In this document: positions 46,933 to 59,874 of the stretch, piece by piece | Numbering within the stretch: position 1 is the first letter of the stretch | How the letters are laid out: each line of letters begins with the position of its first letter | Source: Myxocyprinus asiaticus | Taxonomy: Eukaryota; Chordata; Actinopteri; Cypriniformes; Catostomidae | DNA length: 64,000 nucleotides | Assembly: GCF_019703515.2 (NCBI RefSeq) | Contig: NC_059387.1 | Coordinates: 34,070,877 to 34,134,876, forward strand | Direction: 5' to 3' | The notes under the pieces: model-generated | What the model was told of the DNA's origin: nothing | What the model saw: the letters and a program-made list of their open reading frames with translations, nothing else | Databases searched by the model: none | Position numbers and translations under genes: made by a program

Positions 46933-47533
46933 TCTCCCCAATTTGGAATGCCCAATTCCCAATGTGCTCATGGTGGCATAGTGACTCGCCTCAATCCGGG
47001 TTGTGGAGGACAAATCTCAGTGTCTGAGACCGTCAATCCACACATCTTATCACGTGGCTTGTTGAGCATTACCGCAGAGACGTAGCGTGTGGTGGCTTCA
47101 TGCTATTCTCCACGGCATCCACGCACAACTCACCACGTGCCCCACCGAGAGCGAGAACCACATTATAGTGACCACGAGGAGGTTACCCCAACGTGACTCT
47201 ACCCTCCCTAACAACTGGGCCAATTTGGTTGCATTTACATTTATGCATTTGGCAGACGCTTTTATCCAAAGCTGCACTTATTACAGGGACAATCCCCCCT
47301 GGAGCAACCTGGAGTTAAGTGCCTCGCTCAAGGACACAATGGTGGTGGCTGTGGGGATCGAACCGGCAGCCTTCTGATTACCAGTTATGTGCTTTAGTCC
47401 ACTACGCCACCACCACGCCACCACTGGTTGCTTAGGAGACCTGGCTGGAGTCACTCATCATGCCCTGGATTCGAACTCGTGACTCCCGGGGTAGTAGTCA
47501 GCGTCAATACTCGCTGAGCTACCCAGGCCCCCT
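46933..47533 (-). mobile_element. tRNA-derived SINE, copy 6, split by another SINE
   Basis: Reverse copy from tail (CCCAATTTGGAATGCCC) to head (GCTGAGCTACCCAGGCCCCC). It is interrupted at 47233-47424 by an unrelated tRNA-derived element. Confidence 0.92.
47233..47424 (-). mobile_element. Third SINE type nested inside SINE copy 6
   Basis: On the - strand it reads a tRNA-like head (GTGGCGTAGTGGACTAAAGC, CCGGTTCGATCCCCACAG), then CTTGAGCGAGGCACTTAAC, then the L2-type tail TTTGGATAAAAGCGTCTGCC ending near TAAATGTAAAT. The host repeat shows TGGTTGC on both sides, consistent with a 7-bp target duplication. Confidence 0.85.
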
Positions 47534-47911
47534 GATATTGGTTTTTAAATGACCAATGTTGACATTACATGTACAGTACATTAAACACTATGTATCACAT
47601 TCATTAATGCAACACCGTAAGGAACACATATTGTGTGGTCATGTATGACAGACTGACATACAGTATATTCTTCACCTATATGACTATCATATGAGAGAGA
47701 GTGAGAGTACATACGCCCACACTGAATGCAAGAGAAACAGGTGGAGAAAGACTTCTGACGGAGAGCAGGAGGCCATTCTGGGGTTGAATTACAAAATCCC
47801 CGAGAGACTCTATACCAGCATACACTATCGATCACACTCTCTAATGTTCACTCACAGGCACACACAAAAACAGCTATTTTATATAGCAAACAGAAATACG
47901 TGTCTAATGAC

Positions 47912-49260
47912 TAGGGCTGCACGACTATGACAGAACTCACAATTGTCTATTGTTTCCCTTGATATTGTAATCGTGATTAATTTTGATTAACTGAATTCAC
48001 AATGAACTACTTATTTTGGGTGGATCAACTGCATGCCATATTCTTTATGTCAACTTCACATCCAAAATAAGCTGAGAACTGTGTTTCTAAATTATGTCAT
48101 TGCCATTTTAAACATCAGTTTATCAAGACAAGTTGCTTAAACATTCGACTTCACATTGGCCCTCTTAAAAGCATGACTGACATAATTTAATCAATTATAT
48201 ACAGAAAGCAGTCTGCCATTGATTGCAATGCTCAACCGTTGCAAAAAAAATCTTGATAAATAGAAAATTAAATAGACAATTTTGACTAGGGGTGGGTAAA
48301 AAAATATTGTTTTTCAGATTAATCGCGATCTTCATTTGAATGATCTCGATATCGATTCTTAAATCCCAAGATCGATCTTTCACTCAACGCGCAACCCTCT
48401 ACTACAATGAGAGGAAATCACTCGCATTTGCAACCAAATTTCGCGCTATGTGACTGAAGTGAATATATTTGGCAACTGGCTGGTAAATGTTTAGATTTCA
48501 CTGCAGTAATTGTGTAGTTTTGTCGTGAAATGATCAGTAGAGAGATCCTTTCACAGCATGTTGAGAGTAAAAGTTGTTCCGTGTAATGTGTGTCCAAAGA
48601 CGAGATCCACGCAACCCATTTTACAGTCAGTTATTGATCAAAAACAACAAAAAAACATTTAATTCTAATCATGCATCGCACAGATGAGGTAAAGCCATTC
48701 GAGTCCTCTCTAGTTAACATGCGCTCATTTAAAGGCGCTGTTTACAGAAATGCCATATTTTGTTAAAGAGACAGTACCGATTTTAGCACGTGTTCATCAA
48801 ATCAATGTAAATTCTTGTAAATAGTACAAATTATGCAATTTAACAATAAATATGTAACAAAAATAATATATGAAATATAATATCTTATATATTGTTTGAA
48901 TGCATTTGTTCATTTGTAAAAAGCCAAAAGCCAAAATGTGACCAAAATGATTAAATGAAAGTAATAAAATATAATCACTACAATTAATATTTTCCTGATG
49001 TACCCAGTTAAAACGTCCCCTGTATAAATAACAGCATTAGCTGGGAGATCATTTCTTTTATATGTAAGCACAAGGGACATTATAAGTGAAATAAGCCCAT
49101 ATGAATTGATATTGAATCGAAATGGAATCGAGAAATCATGTTTTGGGAAATCTGTATCAATACCCAGCCCTAATTTTGACTCAACATGAGATATAATTGC
49201 CACTATTTACGAACAGTAAATGTAATCTCGATTATTTATTCAATATATTGTGCAGCCCTA
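47912..49260. mobile_element. hAT-like element G (outer)
   Basis: The ends TAGGGCTGCAC and GTGCAGCCCTA are perfect 11-bp inverted repeats. The flanks CTAATGAC and GTATCGAC match at 5 of 8. It is disrupted by element H. Confidence 0.75.
48287..49172. mobile_element. hAT-like element H nested in G, perfect duplication
   Basis: Left end TAGGGGTGGGTAAA and right end TCAATACCCAGCCCTA are imperfectly inverted. The perfect 8-bp duplication ATTTTGAC lies at 48279-48286 and 49173-49180. Length is 886 bp, non-autonomous, with ATCGAT-rich subterminal parts. A solo end of the same family is at 12497. Confidence 0.88.
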
Positions 49261-50375
49261 GTATCGACATGCAGATGTAGTTTTAAATTGAATTTGTTTG
49301 AGCATTCGACTGTTTTAAAAGTCAACATGAAATCAAAATTGACCCTATTTACCATCTTAATACATGTTCCTGGTGTTATTGTGCACAGTTTATCAAGATT
49401 TACAGCTATGTTTGTAATGGAATCCAACCATACTTCTGAATACCACAAAGTATTTTTTTTTAAATATAGTATTTTAAATTATGCATCAATAAACGTTTTT
49501 GATAAAAATGTGGACATATAAATGGTAAACGTAGACGTGACCTCATACGTTTCATGTTTTATTCGGTGTCCAGTTATCATCTGGGAATTTAAAATGGTTA
49601 TTTGGCTTCATAATCAAATAAATAAACAAATAAAACTAAATCTAATAAATGGTGTGCATGTAAACATGCTCACTGTTGTCTCATGACCTCACAGCACATT
49701 TTACATCCAGCTATCGTTTTGGAAATAAAAAGAGTTGTTTTGCATTTTGTCACCAATTTCGTGTAAAACTGTCTTAACTTTTAACAGTCCGATCAAATGA
49801 TAATTCAACAAAGAGTTCATTTGTCACACTGGAAATGGAGGTTCATGTCGAGCACATTGCATTGTGGAATATTCACTTTACTGTGCACTGTATAAATACT
49901 TTATACTGGGGAAATAGCAAAAGTAGTATGGAGTATGCTTTTCCATACACAACACAATGGTCCTCATCTACTTCCATCCTGGAATAAACAAAGACGGAAA
50001 ACCAGGAAGTCACAGAAAATCACTTGCCATCCATCTGCGATGATATCACAGTCATGTGTTTCTACAAGACTGAAGTCAGAACAAACACACTGCCATGACT
50101 GATTGTCTTTATCATGAAAAACACTGAATGAACCTCTTACAGCAACTGTCCAGAGTGAATATAGGTACACGTGGTGTTTCACTGCACAACAATGACCTGA
50201 TTGTTTCATGTGCTCAGGTGACTGGAAAACTGTTCAGTTTATATTCAGGCAGAATGAATCAAGAACTGTTTAATAATAGAATGGAATCTGTTTGGAATAG
50301 AAAAGAAAAACTCTTGGAAGGCCACTTCTAATAGGTTTTTGTTTGCCATAAAAGCATTAGTTTGTATATGTTTAC
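49261..50375. other. gfod1 intron; nothing recognised
   Basis: AT-rich, with no supported exon, tandem repeat or transposon end. Confidence 0.5.
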
Positions 50376-50809
50376 TAGAGGTAGACCGATATATCGGTTT
50401 TACCAATTAATCGGTGCCGATAGTTGCGTTTTGGAACTATCGGTTATTGGCAAACATCTATGCTAATAGTTGCCGATATAATTGTTTCTTTTTATCTTTC
50501 CTAATTGACAATATTCATCCATAATTTTATCCTCACTTCAATACATATTTTGATTAGATAATCAAGTATCTAAATTGATGCGAGGGCATGCAACGAAAAA
50601 ATGTGACTATATCGAAATGTGCCCCGTCAGCATTGTAACAAAGTCAAGTCTCCATAATTTCAAAATAAGAATCCCTGGTGTGTTTCGGGCTTGTTTATAG
50701 TTAAAAGTCCCAGAATTATGCAAAAACTATCGTCCAATAAATCAGTTCTCTGCCTTTTCCACCACCTTAGTTATCAGTATCGGCAAAATCCACTAAAATT
50801 CATCCTCTA
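50376..50809. mobile_element. hAT-like element A, second copy, perfect duplication
   Basis: Starts TAGAGGTAGACCGAT and ends TTCATCCTCTA, with the same ATCGGTT-rich interior as 17182-18153. The perfect 8-bp duplication ATGTTTAC lies at 50368-50375 and 50810-50817. It lacks the SINE carried by the first copy. Confidence 0.88.
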
Positions 50810-50960
50810 ATGTTTACGCCTCTCATCCACACTGGAATGGCATTTTCCTCCACCGAAAGCGAAAAACTTTCAAAAAGGATCTTCATAATCGGATAATTAG
50901 GAAAACTATGACATTCGGAAACTAACATTTTAAAACAAAATTGGATCAGTGTGCTGATGA
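50810..50960. mobile_element. Element C right-arm fragment 1
   Basis: Matches the right arm of 29371-30662 from GTTTACGCCTCTCATCCAC to TTGGATCAGTGTG. The left arm and centre are absent, and element A has inserted at its inner edge. Confidence 0.6.
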
Positions 50961-51104
50961 TACACTTCCAGAAAGATGCAAAGCTAGACTACCTAGCTAA
51001 CTAGACGTACAGATTAACTGGAATAGCAGCAATATTTAGCTACATATATTTTTATCATATTTTTTCATTCCACATTCATACAAATAGAATTTCTTTGAAA
51101 ACTA

Positions 51105-51830
51105 TTTGATTTTGCTACGTTTACGCCTCCACGTTGAGCTCACAGTGAAATCAGAAACAGTGGGTTGACTTTTCTTTAGCTGAAATCGGTCTTTGGGTCC
51201 CAAAATGCTCCCAGTGGCCAAAGTGGTAAGTGTTGTTGGACGTACGGGAACGTTTGAGCTCCATTTTCCAGGTGAAATGTCCACAGAGGGGCGCCAAAAC
51301 AGAGTTGTGAAGCGAATGGTTTTCAGATGTACAGGCTGTAATATAGTGAAGAGGAATGCATAATTTATAAACTGAACCCCCCAACCCAAACCCCACCATC
51401 AGTGGAGTAAAAATGTGATGTTAGGGGGAAAAATGCAACCTCCGAATCACTCTCGTCCTGATTATGCAAACGCGATTACTTTATGGTTTCAACGCGGGAT
51501 CTGAACGCGGGTCTTCCACGCTGCTGATGCAACGTGCTTCCGGTCGCGCCACAGGGTAAGGTAAACAACACTGGAGCCGATGCAAAAATAGCTGATAGGA
51601 AATGCCACTTTTCGACAAATGTGCATAATGTGGCCAATCCTAGAGTACTGGAACTCTCGGACACTACAAGCCGACTTCCCGTGTGGTCATGTTGATGCCT
51701 TTCATCCACTGATGAATAGAGTTTTCCTCTACCAAAACCAGAAACTTTCCAAAACGCTCTCCATAACCGCAAACTTTGGAAAACGATAAAGAAACTGAAA
51801 ACGAAAATGCATTAGTGTAGACGTGGCCTA
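51105..51830. mobile_element. Element C right-arm fragment 2, interrupted
   Basis: GATTTTGCTACGTTTACGCC at 51108-51127 belongs to the inner part of the right arm. The outer part resumes at about 51700 (TTTCATCCACTGATG to TGCATTAGTGTAGACGTGGC). The 570 bp between is unrelated sequence of unknown origin. Confidence 0.6.
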
Positions 51831-54337
51831 AACAGGAATTATGAACTTCTAACTAACTACAGTAGACGCATAGATTAGCATACATTTTAATTAAAACATT
51901 TTAATATGTGAAAAATGCCCTGTGGAAACTTCTGTGCACATTTCTGTGTGATAATATAACTCAACTGTATGAACAGATTCACAGAAATAAATCGAAGTTC
52001 CCAACTCTTGAAGTTTAAATCAGAGACACAGTTGAAACATGGCCCAGCTGAGTAACGTAATTACTGTTTATTAGTGTTTCTAACGTATACCGTTTATAAA
52101 ATGATTACCGCCCACGCTAGTTTTTGCTTGACATGTTTTAAATGTAATTTCTGAATCAGAGCGCTAACAGTTGGAGGAAATGAAACGTCCTCAGTTTTGT
52201 TAAAATCTACGACTAAAATTATGTCTAGGCTGTTGTCTTACATCAAGTGTTTCTAACTGTGTGGTATTGAGTCACTATAAATGCTGACCAGAAAACAAGA
52301 CGTAAGTCATAGTGGGTAAAGAAAAACAAGACAATCCTGCCAGTGTGTCTGGCTGAATAGACGAGCCAAAACACATGCTGACAACAAGATGTTTTCTGTT
52401 TACTGAAGCTTTGGCTCCCAGTGAATTGCAAGACATTAACCATTAGCATCAGAATGCATGGAGATGGATGCGTCTGACTCCACGACTACAACAATGCTTG
52501 TTCTGCGGATTCAAAGAACAGAATCTTATATAAGACAGCCAACATACAAACACTCGAGACAACAACTTTTTCCTTGCTATATTTGATGTCATGTTTCTCA
52601 ATGGAGAATGTAGGACAGTCGTCAAGGCTAATGTTTATGTCAGATTAACAAAGAGAAGCTCACAGAAAAGTACCATGGTATTGCCATAGTTGTTTGGCCA
52701 TGGCAATGTGGTAATACCATGGTATTCTTTGAAATACTTTGGAGTACCATTTAAATACCATAGCATTCGAATATGGTATATTGTATTCAGTAAAGGTGGA
52801 GCACCCTATCTTTAAATTTAACCACATCAATTATGACAAATATTTGTGGGCTGTTGATGCATTTTTGCGTCCATCCCACCCACATTTTTTACTTTATTTT
52901 TTACTTTTTCTGGAAAACAACATTATGATTTTATCAGAATTACGATATTACTAACTACTAGTACTAGCCGCATCTCTCTGACAAACAAAAACAATTCCAC
53001 TAAGTAGCTATGCTTTGTTCAAGCCTACAGCACACATGCTCTTATGTATATTTCAACTGCTTGAGAAAACAAAGATCATCTGACTCAATAAGAGGGCCTG
53101 GATGCCTTTAAATCCACTGCCATGGCTAATTCTCTGTCCTCTTCTTCTCCACCTCTGAAGGAAAACAAAAGACAGATCTCAAGGTGGCATGTGTACCCTA
53201 CTGCCCCCGTCTCTAAGGGCCAGTAAACCACAACCTTTTCTTCATCTTATTAAAATGGCACGCTTAATGCATAAAAACAGCATGCTTACTGCAATAAAAT
53301 TATGTTGTGCAGATTATATAAATAAATCACTGGAGTGACACACAAATCCTTTGTTATTCTTGATGTCCTTGTTCATGCAAATGCGTGGACGGTGGGCGGA
53401 CATTAGCTATGTGCATTAACTGTGAGCCGTCCGTCTCTAATTAATCTATGGGTGTACATGTCAAAACAATAACAGGACATTCAGTGGGGTTTGTTGTTGC
53501 TTAGTGCTTTGAAGATAATTATTGAATAACATATCGTAGGCACGTGCAAAGCTCCCCGCTGAGTCTCCCTGTGAACATAATGCCATTGCTGTGTCCCAAT
53601 GGACTGTTTATTTGACGCTGTCATCTCTTGTCATGATCGAGTGTGCCTTGCTCCACTGTGTCAAGGTAAATCCTCGGAATTGTCTTTTCCAAGCCAAATG
53701 CCTCGAGCTATTAAACCAGGATGGCTGGGTCCCTCGGCTCAGAGCCACACTGAGGACATGCTCTGCCGCCCCTGTCATTTCTATTGACTCAAACTGTCAA
53801 GTATGAAACGGTTTTGTGTTCTGTGAGAGATTTTCTATAAACACTCCAAGCTTTAAGATTTAGACCCATTCAGAAAAACGCAACCATTTTTCACACAACG
53901 ACTAAAATTAAAGGCATTCACTACATGTCAGGGCTCAACAATAAGGATTTTTACTGTTGGACCATTAGTTTAGATTTGTACTTGTCCTGCCAAAATTTTC
54001 AAAAAATTATACGTCATTTTTAGCAACATATTTTTATACAGTAAGTGTCGAAAAACGTAATGCAGCTTTCTTAAAAAAAATAATAATAAATAAATAATTT
54101 ATTATGCTTTTAATTTGCAGCAATACATGGAAATCTTAAAGCTATTATGTAAATATGTGACAGCTATTTACTGTAGCTATAAATACTTTTGCTGGAAAAT
54201 TATTGCATATGGTGCTAAACCTTACAAATTTATGATTTTCAACTCATCGTAACTGATGCTTCCAAACTATCACAAGTCACTTTTGCGATTTCGACAAAAT
54301 GCTATGTTAGCTAGCTACATAGACGTTAACTTGGAGG
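51831..54337. other. gfod1 intron with a repeat-poor island at 53340-53800
   Basis: 52670-52770 has palindromic ACCATGGTATT motifs, probably a small MITE. 53340-53800 has balanced composition, an octamer-like ATGCAAAT, a homeodomain-type TAATTAAT and no repeat features, so it is a candidate regulatory element. Conservation was not tested. Confidence 0.4.
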
Positions 54338-54480
54338 TAGGGCTGCAACTAACGATTATTTTGATATTCGATTAATCTAACGATTATTAGAACGATTATT
54401 CGGCGATTATTGCAACGATTAATCGTTAGCTCTAAACCGATTATTCGGCTTGTGCCCTGACTTAAAAGGTTGTATTTAAT
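54338..54480. mobile_element. Solo hAT-like terminus (AACGATTA type)
   Basis: TAGGGCTGCAACTAACGATT followed by tandem AACGATTATT motifs is a frequent fish hAT end. The opposite end was not found, so the inner boundary is uncertain. Confidence 0.55.
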
Positions 54481-55239
54481 GTGCTTACTAACAATAAAGA
54501 GGACAAAATCATCTCTTTAAAAATACCTCTAAATGATATTCACTGAATTAAAGGGGAAAAAAAATACTTTTTATTAAGTTTAATTCAGTAAAGAAATTCA
54601 CTGCACAAAATCCTATTATCAACAGTTTTTGTCTTGTTTTCCATTTAAAATAGTCTAAAAATCCTTAAAACAAGATACATTTATTTGAGAAGCAACATAT
54701 AAGATATTTATACTTGCTTTAAGAGAATGTATCTTAAATATAAGTGTATTTTTTCACTTGGTTGTACTTCTGCGAGTGCAGTAAAGACAAAATATACTTA
54801 TATTCAAGATCTATTCTTTAAAAGCAACTCTAAATATCTTATATGCTGCTTCTCAGGTAAATGCATCTTTTTTAATATTATATTCAACATTCTCAGATCA
54901 TTTTTTTTCTTCTGCAGTATAGCTGCTAAAGTAAATGTACATTGTTTTAAAGGAGTTTTAGATATTTATACCAGAAAAGTATTTTGTTTCAGTGTATAAC
55001 TCTCACCTTTCTGTTCACTTCACTCAATCTTTACCTCACAAAAAAACAAACTCCCTTTTATTAATAAAGCTGCATATTACCAATTTTCTTCACGATCAGA
55101 AATGCACAGTGACACATATATTATGACTCAATAAGTCGCAAGCCATCACGTTATAATCTAGCTGCAGCAAGCGTGCATGAGGGACGAGCGTCCCCGCGAC
55201 AGAGTGTGCATCAGCCAGATGCAGGTTCAATCCACATTG

Positions 55240-55780
55240 TAAAATTGCTAGAAAGCAAAAACTACACAATGCACATACGCAAGTTCGTCAGAATGCAACA
55301 ATGACATATAATGAACACAAACAAGATCATCGGAATGCAAGAACGACACGATCAACATACGCAAGATCAAGGAGAATGTAATGCTGCGTTCCATTCAAAG
55401 TCGGATGTGGGATATTCCTTCTTGATATCTCCGATCTCTGACCATTATGGCATTCCATTGCAGATACTCAGAAGATGACAAATAAGGAAACAACACTGCA
55501 ATGCTCCCCTTAGCTAAGCAGGGGTTCGACTGTCACTAGAGACAGTTTCTTGGTGTGAACGGGCCTTTACCCAGTTGAATGGAACGCAGCATAAGAACCG
55601 ACAGATCCCAAGAATGGCATGATCGACATATGTAAGACTCGTCAGAATGCAAGCATGACATAATCCACATAAGGTCGACAGAACGCAAGAACGACATAAT
55701 CAACATATGTAAGACAGTCACAACACAATAATGGCATAATCCACATACCTAACTCAGACGGAATGCAAAAACGAAAACAC
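55240..55780. repeat. About 40-bp minisatellite split by a MITE
   Basis: Diverged units of the form AGAATGCAAGAACGACATAA then TCAACATACGCAAGA occur at 55260-55378 and again at 55595-55775. The interruption is the MITE at 55382-55591. Confidence 0.85.
55382..55591. mobile_element. 210-bp Harbinger-type MITE inside the minisatellite
   Basis: Perfect 17-bp inverted ends, TGCTGCGTTCCATTCAA and TTGAATGGAACGCAGCA, flanked by TAA at 55379-55381 and 55592-55594. A 3-bp TWA target duplication is typical of PIF/Harbinger transposition. Non-autonomous. Confidence 0.92.
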
Positions 55781-55839
55781 TGGCCTGATGGGGAAAGTGA
55801 CTGTTTTGAAACTCTCACACACTGGACCCATTCCATTCC

Positions 55840-57439
55840 ATTAACGCTTTTAGATGGAGGGTGAACAAACTATTCTGTGATTTATTTTAGACAGTCATTA
55901 TATAGCCTCATTAGTCATGTTACACTTGTAATGTGTGATTACAGACCTCTAATTGTGTGTATATGAAGTACATAAACGCTGTCATGAATGGATCAGTGAA
56001 GATAACGCTTCCCTCACCTCCCCCCGAGGAATTCCACCCATGCCGGCAGCACGTGAACACGTCGTACTCTGGAATACTAATCTCATTTTTCCTGATATGA
56101 TGACACAGCAGCTCAGAGGACTGATGCACTCTGAATATCCGCTCTGGATTATCTTATCCTGCTGAGATGTTATAACACATTCACATGAAAGAATTGTTTG
56201 ATGACAGTAATAAATACGGACATCACAACGGGCATAAATGACACCACAAATTGTGTGGCTTGTTGGGGAGCGGTGTGCTACTACTTTTCAAAGTAATCAG
56301 GCTACCAATTTCTTCCTGGCAGGCTATAAAACCCTCCTTAGACACAGTTTGACAGTCAAGGAGGGACCATATCTAGAGATGAGAAAATCATTGACTTGAG
56401 GATGAGCTCTTTTGAATTGGACCAATAGGCAACCACCTAGAAACCACCCACAACACCCTAGCAACCACATAACAACACACTTAGCAACCACACAACAATG
56501 CCCTGGCAACCACCTACACCACCATCAAAATTTCCACCTTAATTTAGATGTTATGTGTCTACTTGCAGTATTATCGTAAATAACCAAAGTGTCAAATTGG
56601 TCTGGATTCATCGGAAGTAGAACAATCATTCACGCTTGTGCTGATTGTTAAAAGTGGCATGGCTATTTCTGATTTCATTAGCGTACAGCAGGCAAGGTCA
56701 GGTCTCTATAATGAGCATGTAATCGCATTCATTACCAGCAGCAGGAGTCGAGAGCTGTTTGTTATTGTTGTAAGAGCAAGCGTTCATGCAAGAAGTCACT
56801 TGCTGATCTGATACAGGCAGACGCCGCCATTATCACTCTGTGATCGGCGATTACTGCCTCTCTGTCAGACGCTCATGTTTATAAGACCTGCATCCTTTAG
56901 TGATTTTACATGGGAGGTTTAAATGTGGAATGTTAGCTTACAATTCTATTGCAGGGATGCAAAAAAGACTAAAAATATCTCAATCGTTATTTAGAAATAC
57001 AATACTAGAACAATACAATACTTTCACTCTTTTTCTAGTTTTATTGATTCCTCAATGGCGTGCTCTATTGTAGATATTGTTCATCTGTCATCTGCTGTTC
57101 ACTCTATGAGAATGGGATTTGACTATCCTGCCTGTTTTCAGTGTATGCAAAGCCAATTGTTTGCATAGTCCAGCAGAAATACCACCTTATCTTTGTGCTG
57201 CCAGCTAGACATGCAGCGGTCAAAGGTCACTGTGACAGGCCTGAATATGCGGTTATTTGATTGACGGGTCAATTTTTGCTTTCTTTCCTTTCTCTTTTCA
57301 GAGTTTGTGTGCAGTTGATTTCAGCAATGTATTTGTGCTAAGATACACACTTTTGTCCGGAGGAGTAAAACCTTCATTACTGAACTTAATTGCAAAGCGC
57401 TTAAAGTCACATGACATATCAGGGAACTGAAAATGCGAG
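55840..57439. other. gfod1 intron with repeat-poor islands; CAACCAC minisatellite
   Basis: 55870-56170 and 56620-56930 are compositionally balanced, lack transposon signatures and look like single-copy sequence, so they are candidate regulatory regions. 56426-56520 is a degenerate tandem array of CTAGCAACCACATAACAAC-like units. Confidence 0.45.
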
Positions 57440-57830
57440 TGTTTGGCTATTTTAGAAATAGCACTCTACTTGTAGTGAATATTCTTGCAGTATGCTGTAT
57501 CAAAGATTATTCAACCCAAGACAGACCACTTGTATTAAAATTAATGGGAAAAACGCCCAACCAATATAGCGGATGTAGAAAGAAAATCACTTTTTACAGG
57601 TAGAATAGCCAATAACTTTTTAGACATTGCCTGTCAATCAACTCGAGAACGCGCATGCGCATTAGCTGGATCAGCCTGAAAAATAGTGTTTTTTTAGCGT
57701 GATCTGAGCGAAAGAAGCACAATTTATGATACCACTGTTATCCGATTTTTCTGCTGATTTGAATGTTCTTTGATTGTAGTCTCGACCAGCTGTTTTGAGG
57801 ATTTTAGTCTTTCCCCATTCAAGTAGATAG
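57440..57830. mobile_element. Non-autonomous element F, copy 2 (inverted relative to copy 1)
   Basis: Forward counterpart of 45450-45800, with GAACGCGCATGCGCATTAGC, CTTTGATTGTAGTCTCGACC and AACGCCCAACC. The copies lie 12 kb apart in opposite orientation within the same intron. Confidence 0.7.
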
Positions 57831-59874
57831 GAGCTGTACTTTTATGTCACTTGTATCCATAGAAAAAAAACTGCACAGGTGCGTTCCAAAGATGGACACC
57901 GAGTGGACTGACTTGCCTTGAAAGGGACTTTGGCTGTATGTAACCTATTTGCAAAAATGTGCAGTAAGCACACTGCACTGTAAATACAACGTTTCATTTC
58001 CAGTGTGACAAATGCCGTCGAAATAACATGCCAAATATTCTCCACATCTCTTTTTTTCAGTGGAGGCCCATGCATTTTAAGTCTAGGCCTTCAGTGTGAT
58101 TCATGCCATTAAGAAAATACTGTTTCACAATTAATAAGACACCCTATGCCTATGGACATCATACATTACGTCGCAGCTAACTAATAATACCAATTGACAT
58201 TTTAAACACATGTCCATGCACAAAAGCTAAAACCAAGGAGGTCTAATAGCAGGAAAAATCTATCTAATAATATTTGAGATTTAAATGTACCCTTACGTAA
58301 GCATACACGTTTACTTTTTGAAACTTGAACCAATACTGAATGCTCAAGCAGCCTAATTTACACTTACAAAACTCCGGCACTTACCAATTAGCTTGAAGTG
58401 TTAATCAGCCCTCCTGTCCTGTTTACATCTCGGGGTTTCATAAGGATCTCTTTCACAATGGCGATAGCAGCAGTGAGAGCTGATTCGTCAGCTATAGATC
58501 TCGCGCTCTTCACTTTCAAATTACGTACACTTGCGTCACTCAACGCCAGCTAGAAAGCCTCGACTGGGACATATCCTAAAGACCACACCCACCAAGAAAA
58601 ATACATCAATCTGATTGGCTGATAAATCTGACTTTAGATACCTATTCACTTGAACTGTTGAGGGATTCTGTAGTAATTCTGAAGGCCTAACGGGGTGGAG
58701 CTCAGACTCATGTGCTGCTTCGGCTAACAAGCTCGGCTTTAGGCATGCAATTTGTAAACAGCCGCCACGCTTCGGTTAAAAATAGTAATAGTAGTATGCT
58801 AGTACGCTAACATAAAGTAGCTGTTTATTACTGCATTCTTTTTCACATACTAGTGGGCAGTATGGGCATTTTTTCAACGATGGGCACTTTCGTGCGCCAG
58901 GGGTTGATTTATTTATTTATTTATTTATTATACTCTTCTTTTTGTTACATTAAGGTCACATTAAAACTGACTTAACAGGCCTTCATCCTTTATTCGTGCA
59001 ACTTTTCAAATGCATTTTATGTGTAGATTTGACTGTTCCAGTCTTGTCCCAGACCCAGATTTTCAATATTACACTATGGAAATCCATTATAAAAATACAA
59101 ATTACTACATGTTTAAAACTGTGATAATCTACCAAAGAGTGAAATAAACATAAACCATTTCAATATGTATTGTGTGATGCTTGAGAATGCTTGTTTGAGA
59201 TGAAATATGAGACAAAACAAAGAAAAATCAAGGGACATATCACTTGTGAGCATATTTGTATTTGCCATCATTTCCAATCAAACAGTAATTTTGCCAAATT
59301 ATGTAAAAAGTGTGAAAATAACATTAATTAAACATAAAGACAACAGTTGCTAAACATCCACTAAACTAGTAAACTAACGGATGCAATGACAAATTAAGTA
59401 AAACTATTTTAAATAACCATTTTTTTTTTCTTTTTAATCAAACAAGTTCTTTATCAAATTCAGCTAAACTTCCATTTCAATGAGCCCTAAGAACAGGAAG
59501 GACATTATCAGACATTGTGGCGTGAACGACGTTTTGACCGTCTTGCCCTATTAAGGCAATGACAGCATGCTCAAATTCTCCCACTGCCTGCTGTTCACAT
59601 TACCACCGTTGCCACTAAATACTTCCTGTCTCTCATTTCCTGTGACATCACACCATGATATCAGGATGCTTGAGTGACATGCTTAGTTCTGTACTCATGA
59701 ATACAGGATAGCATGAGTCTACACGCACACAGACCCTTTCACCGGCCTCAAAGGACAGGATGTAGTCACAAACCACAGGAAGTGAAAATTAATTTGTCAT
59801 CTCTATATATGATACTGGGCCTTTTTTTTTTTGCTTTGGAGCAAATGCAAATAAAAAGCTTTTCTTTGATATTT
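57831..59874. other. gfod1 intron; nothing recognised beyond (TTTA)n
   Basis: Short (TTTA)n at 58907-58929. No supported exon. Confidence 0.5.
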
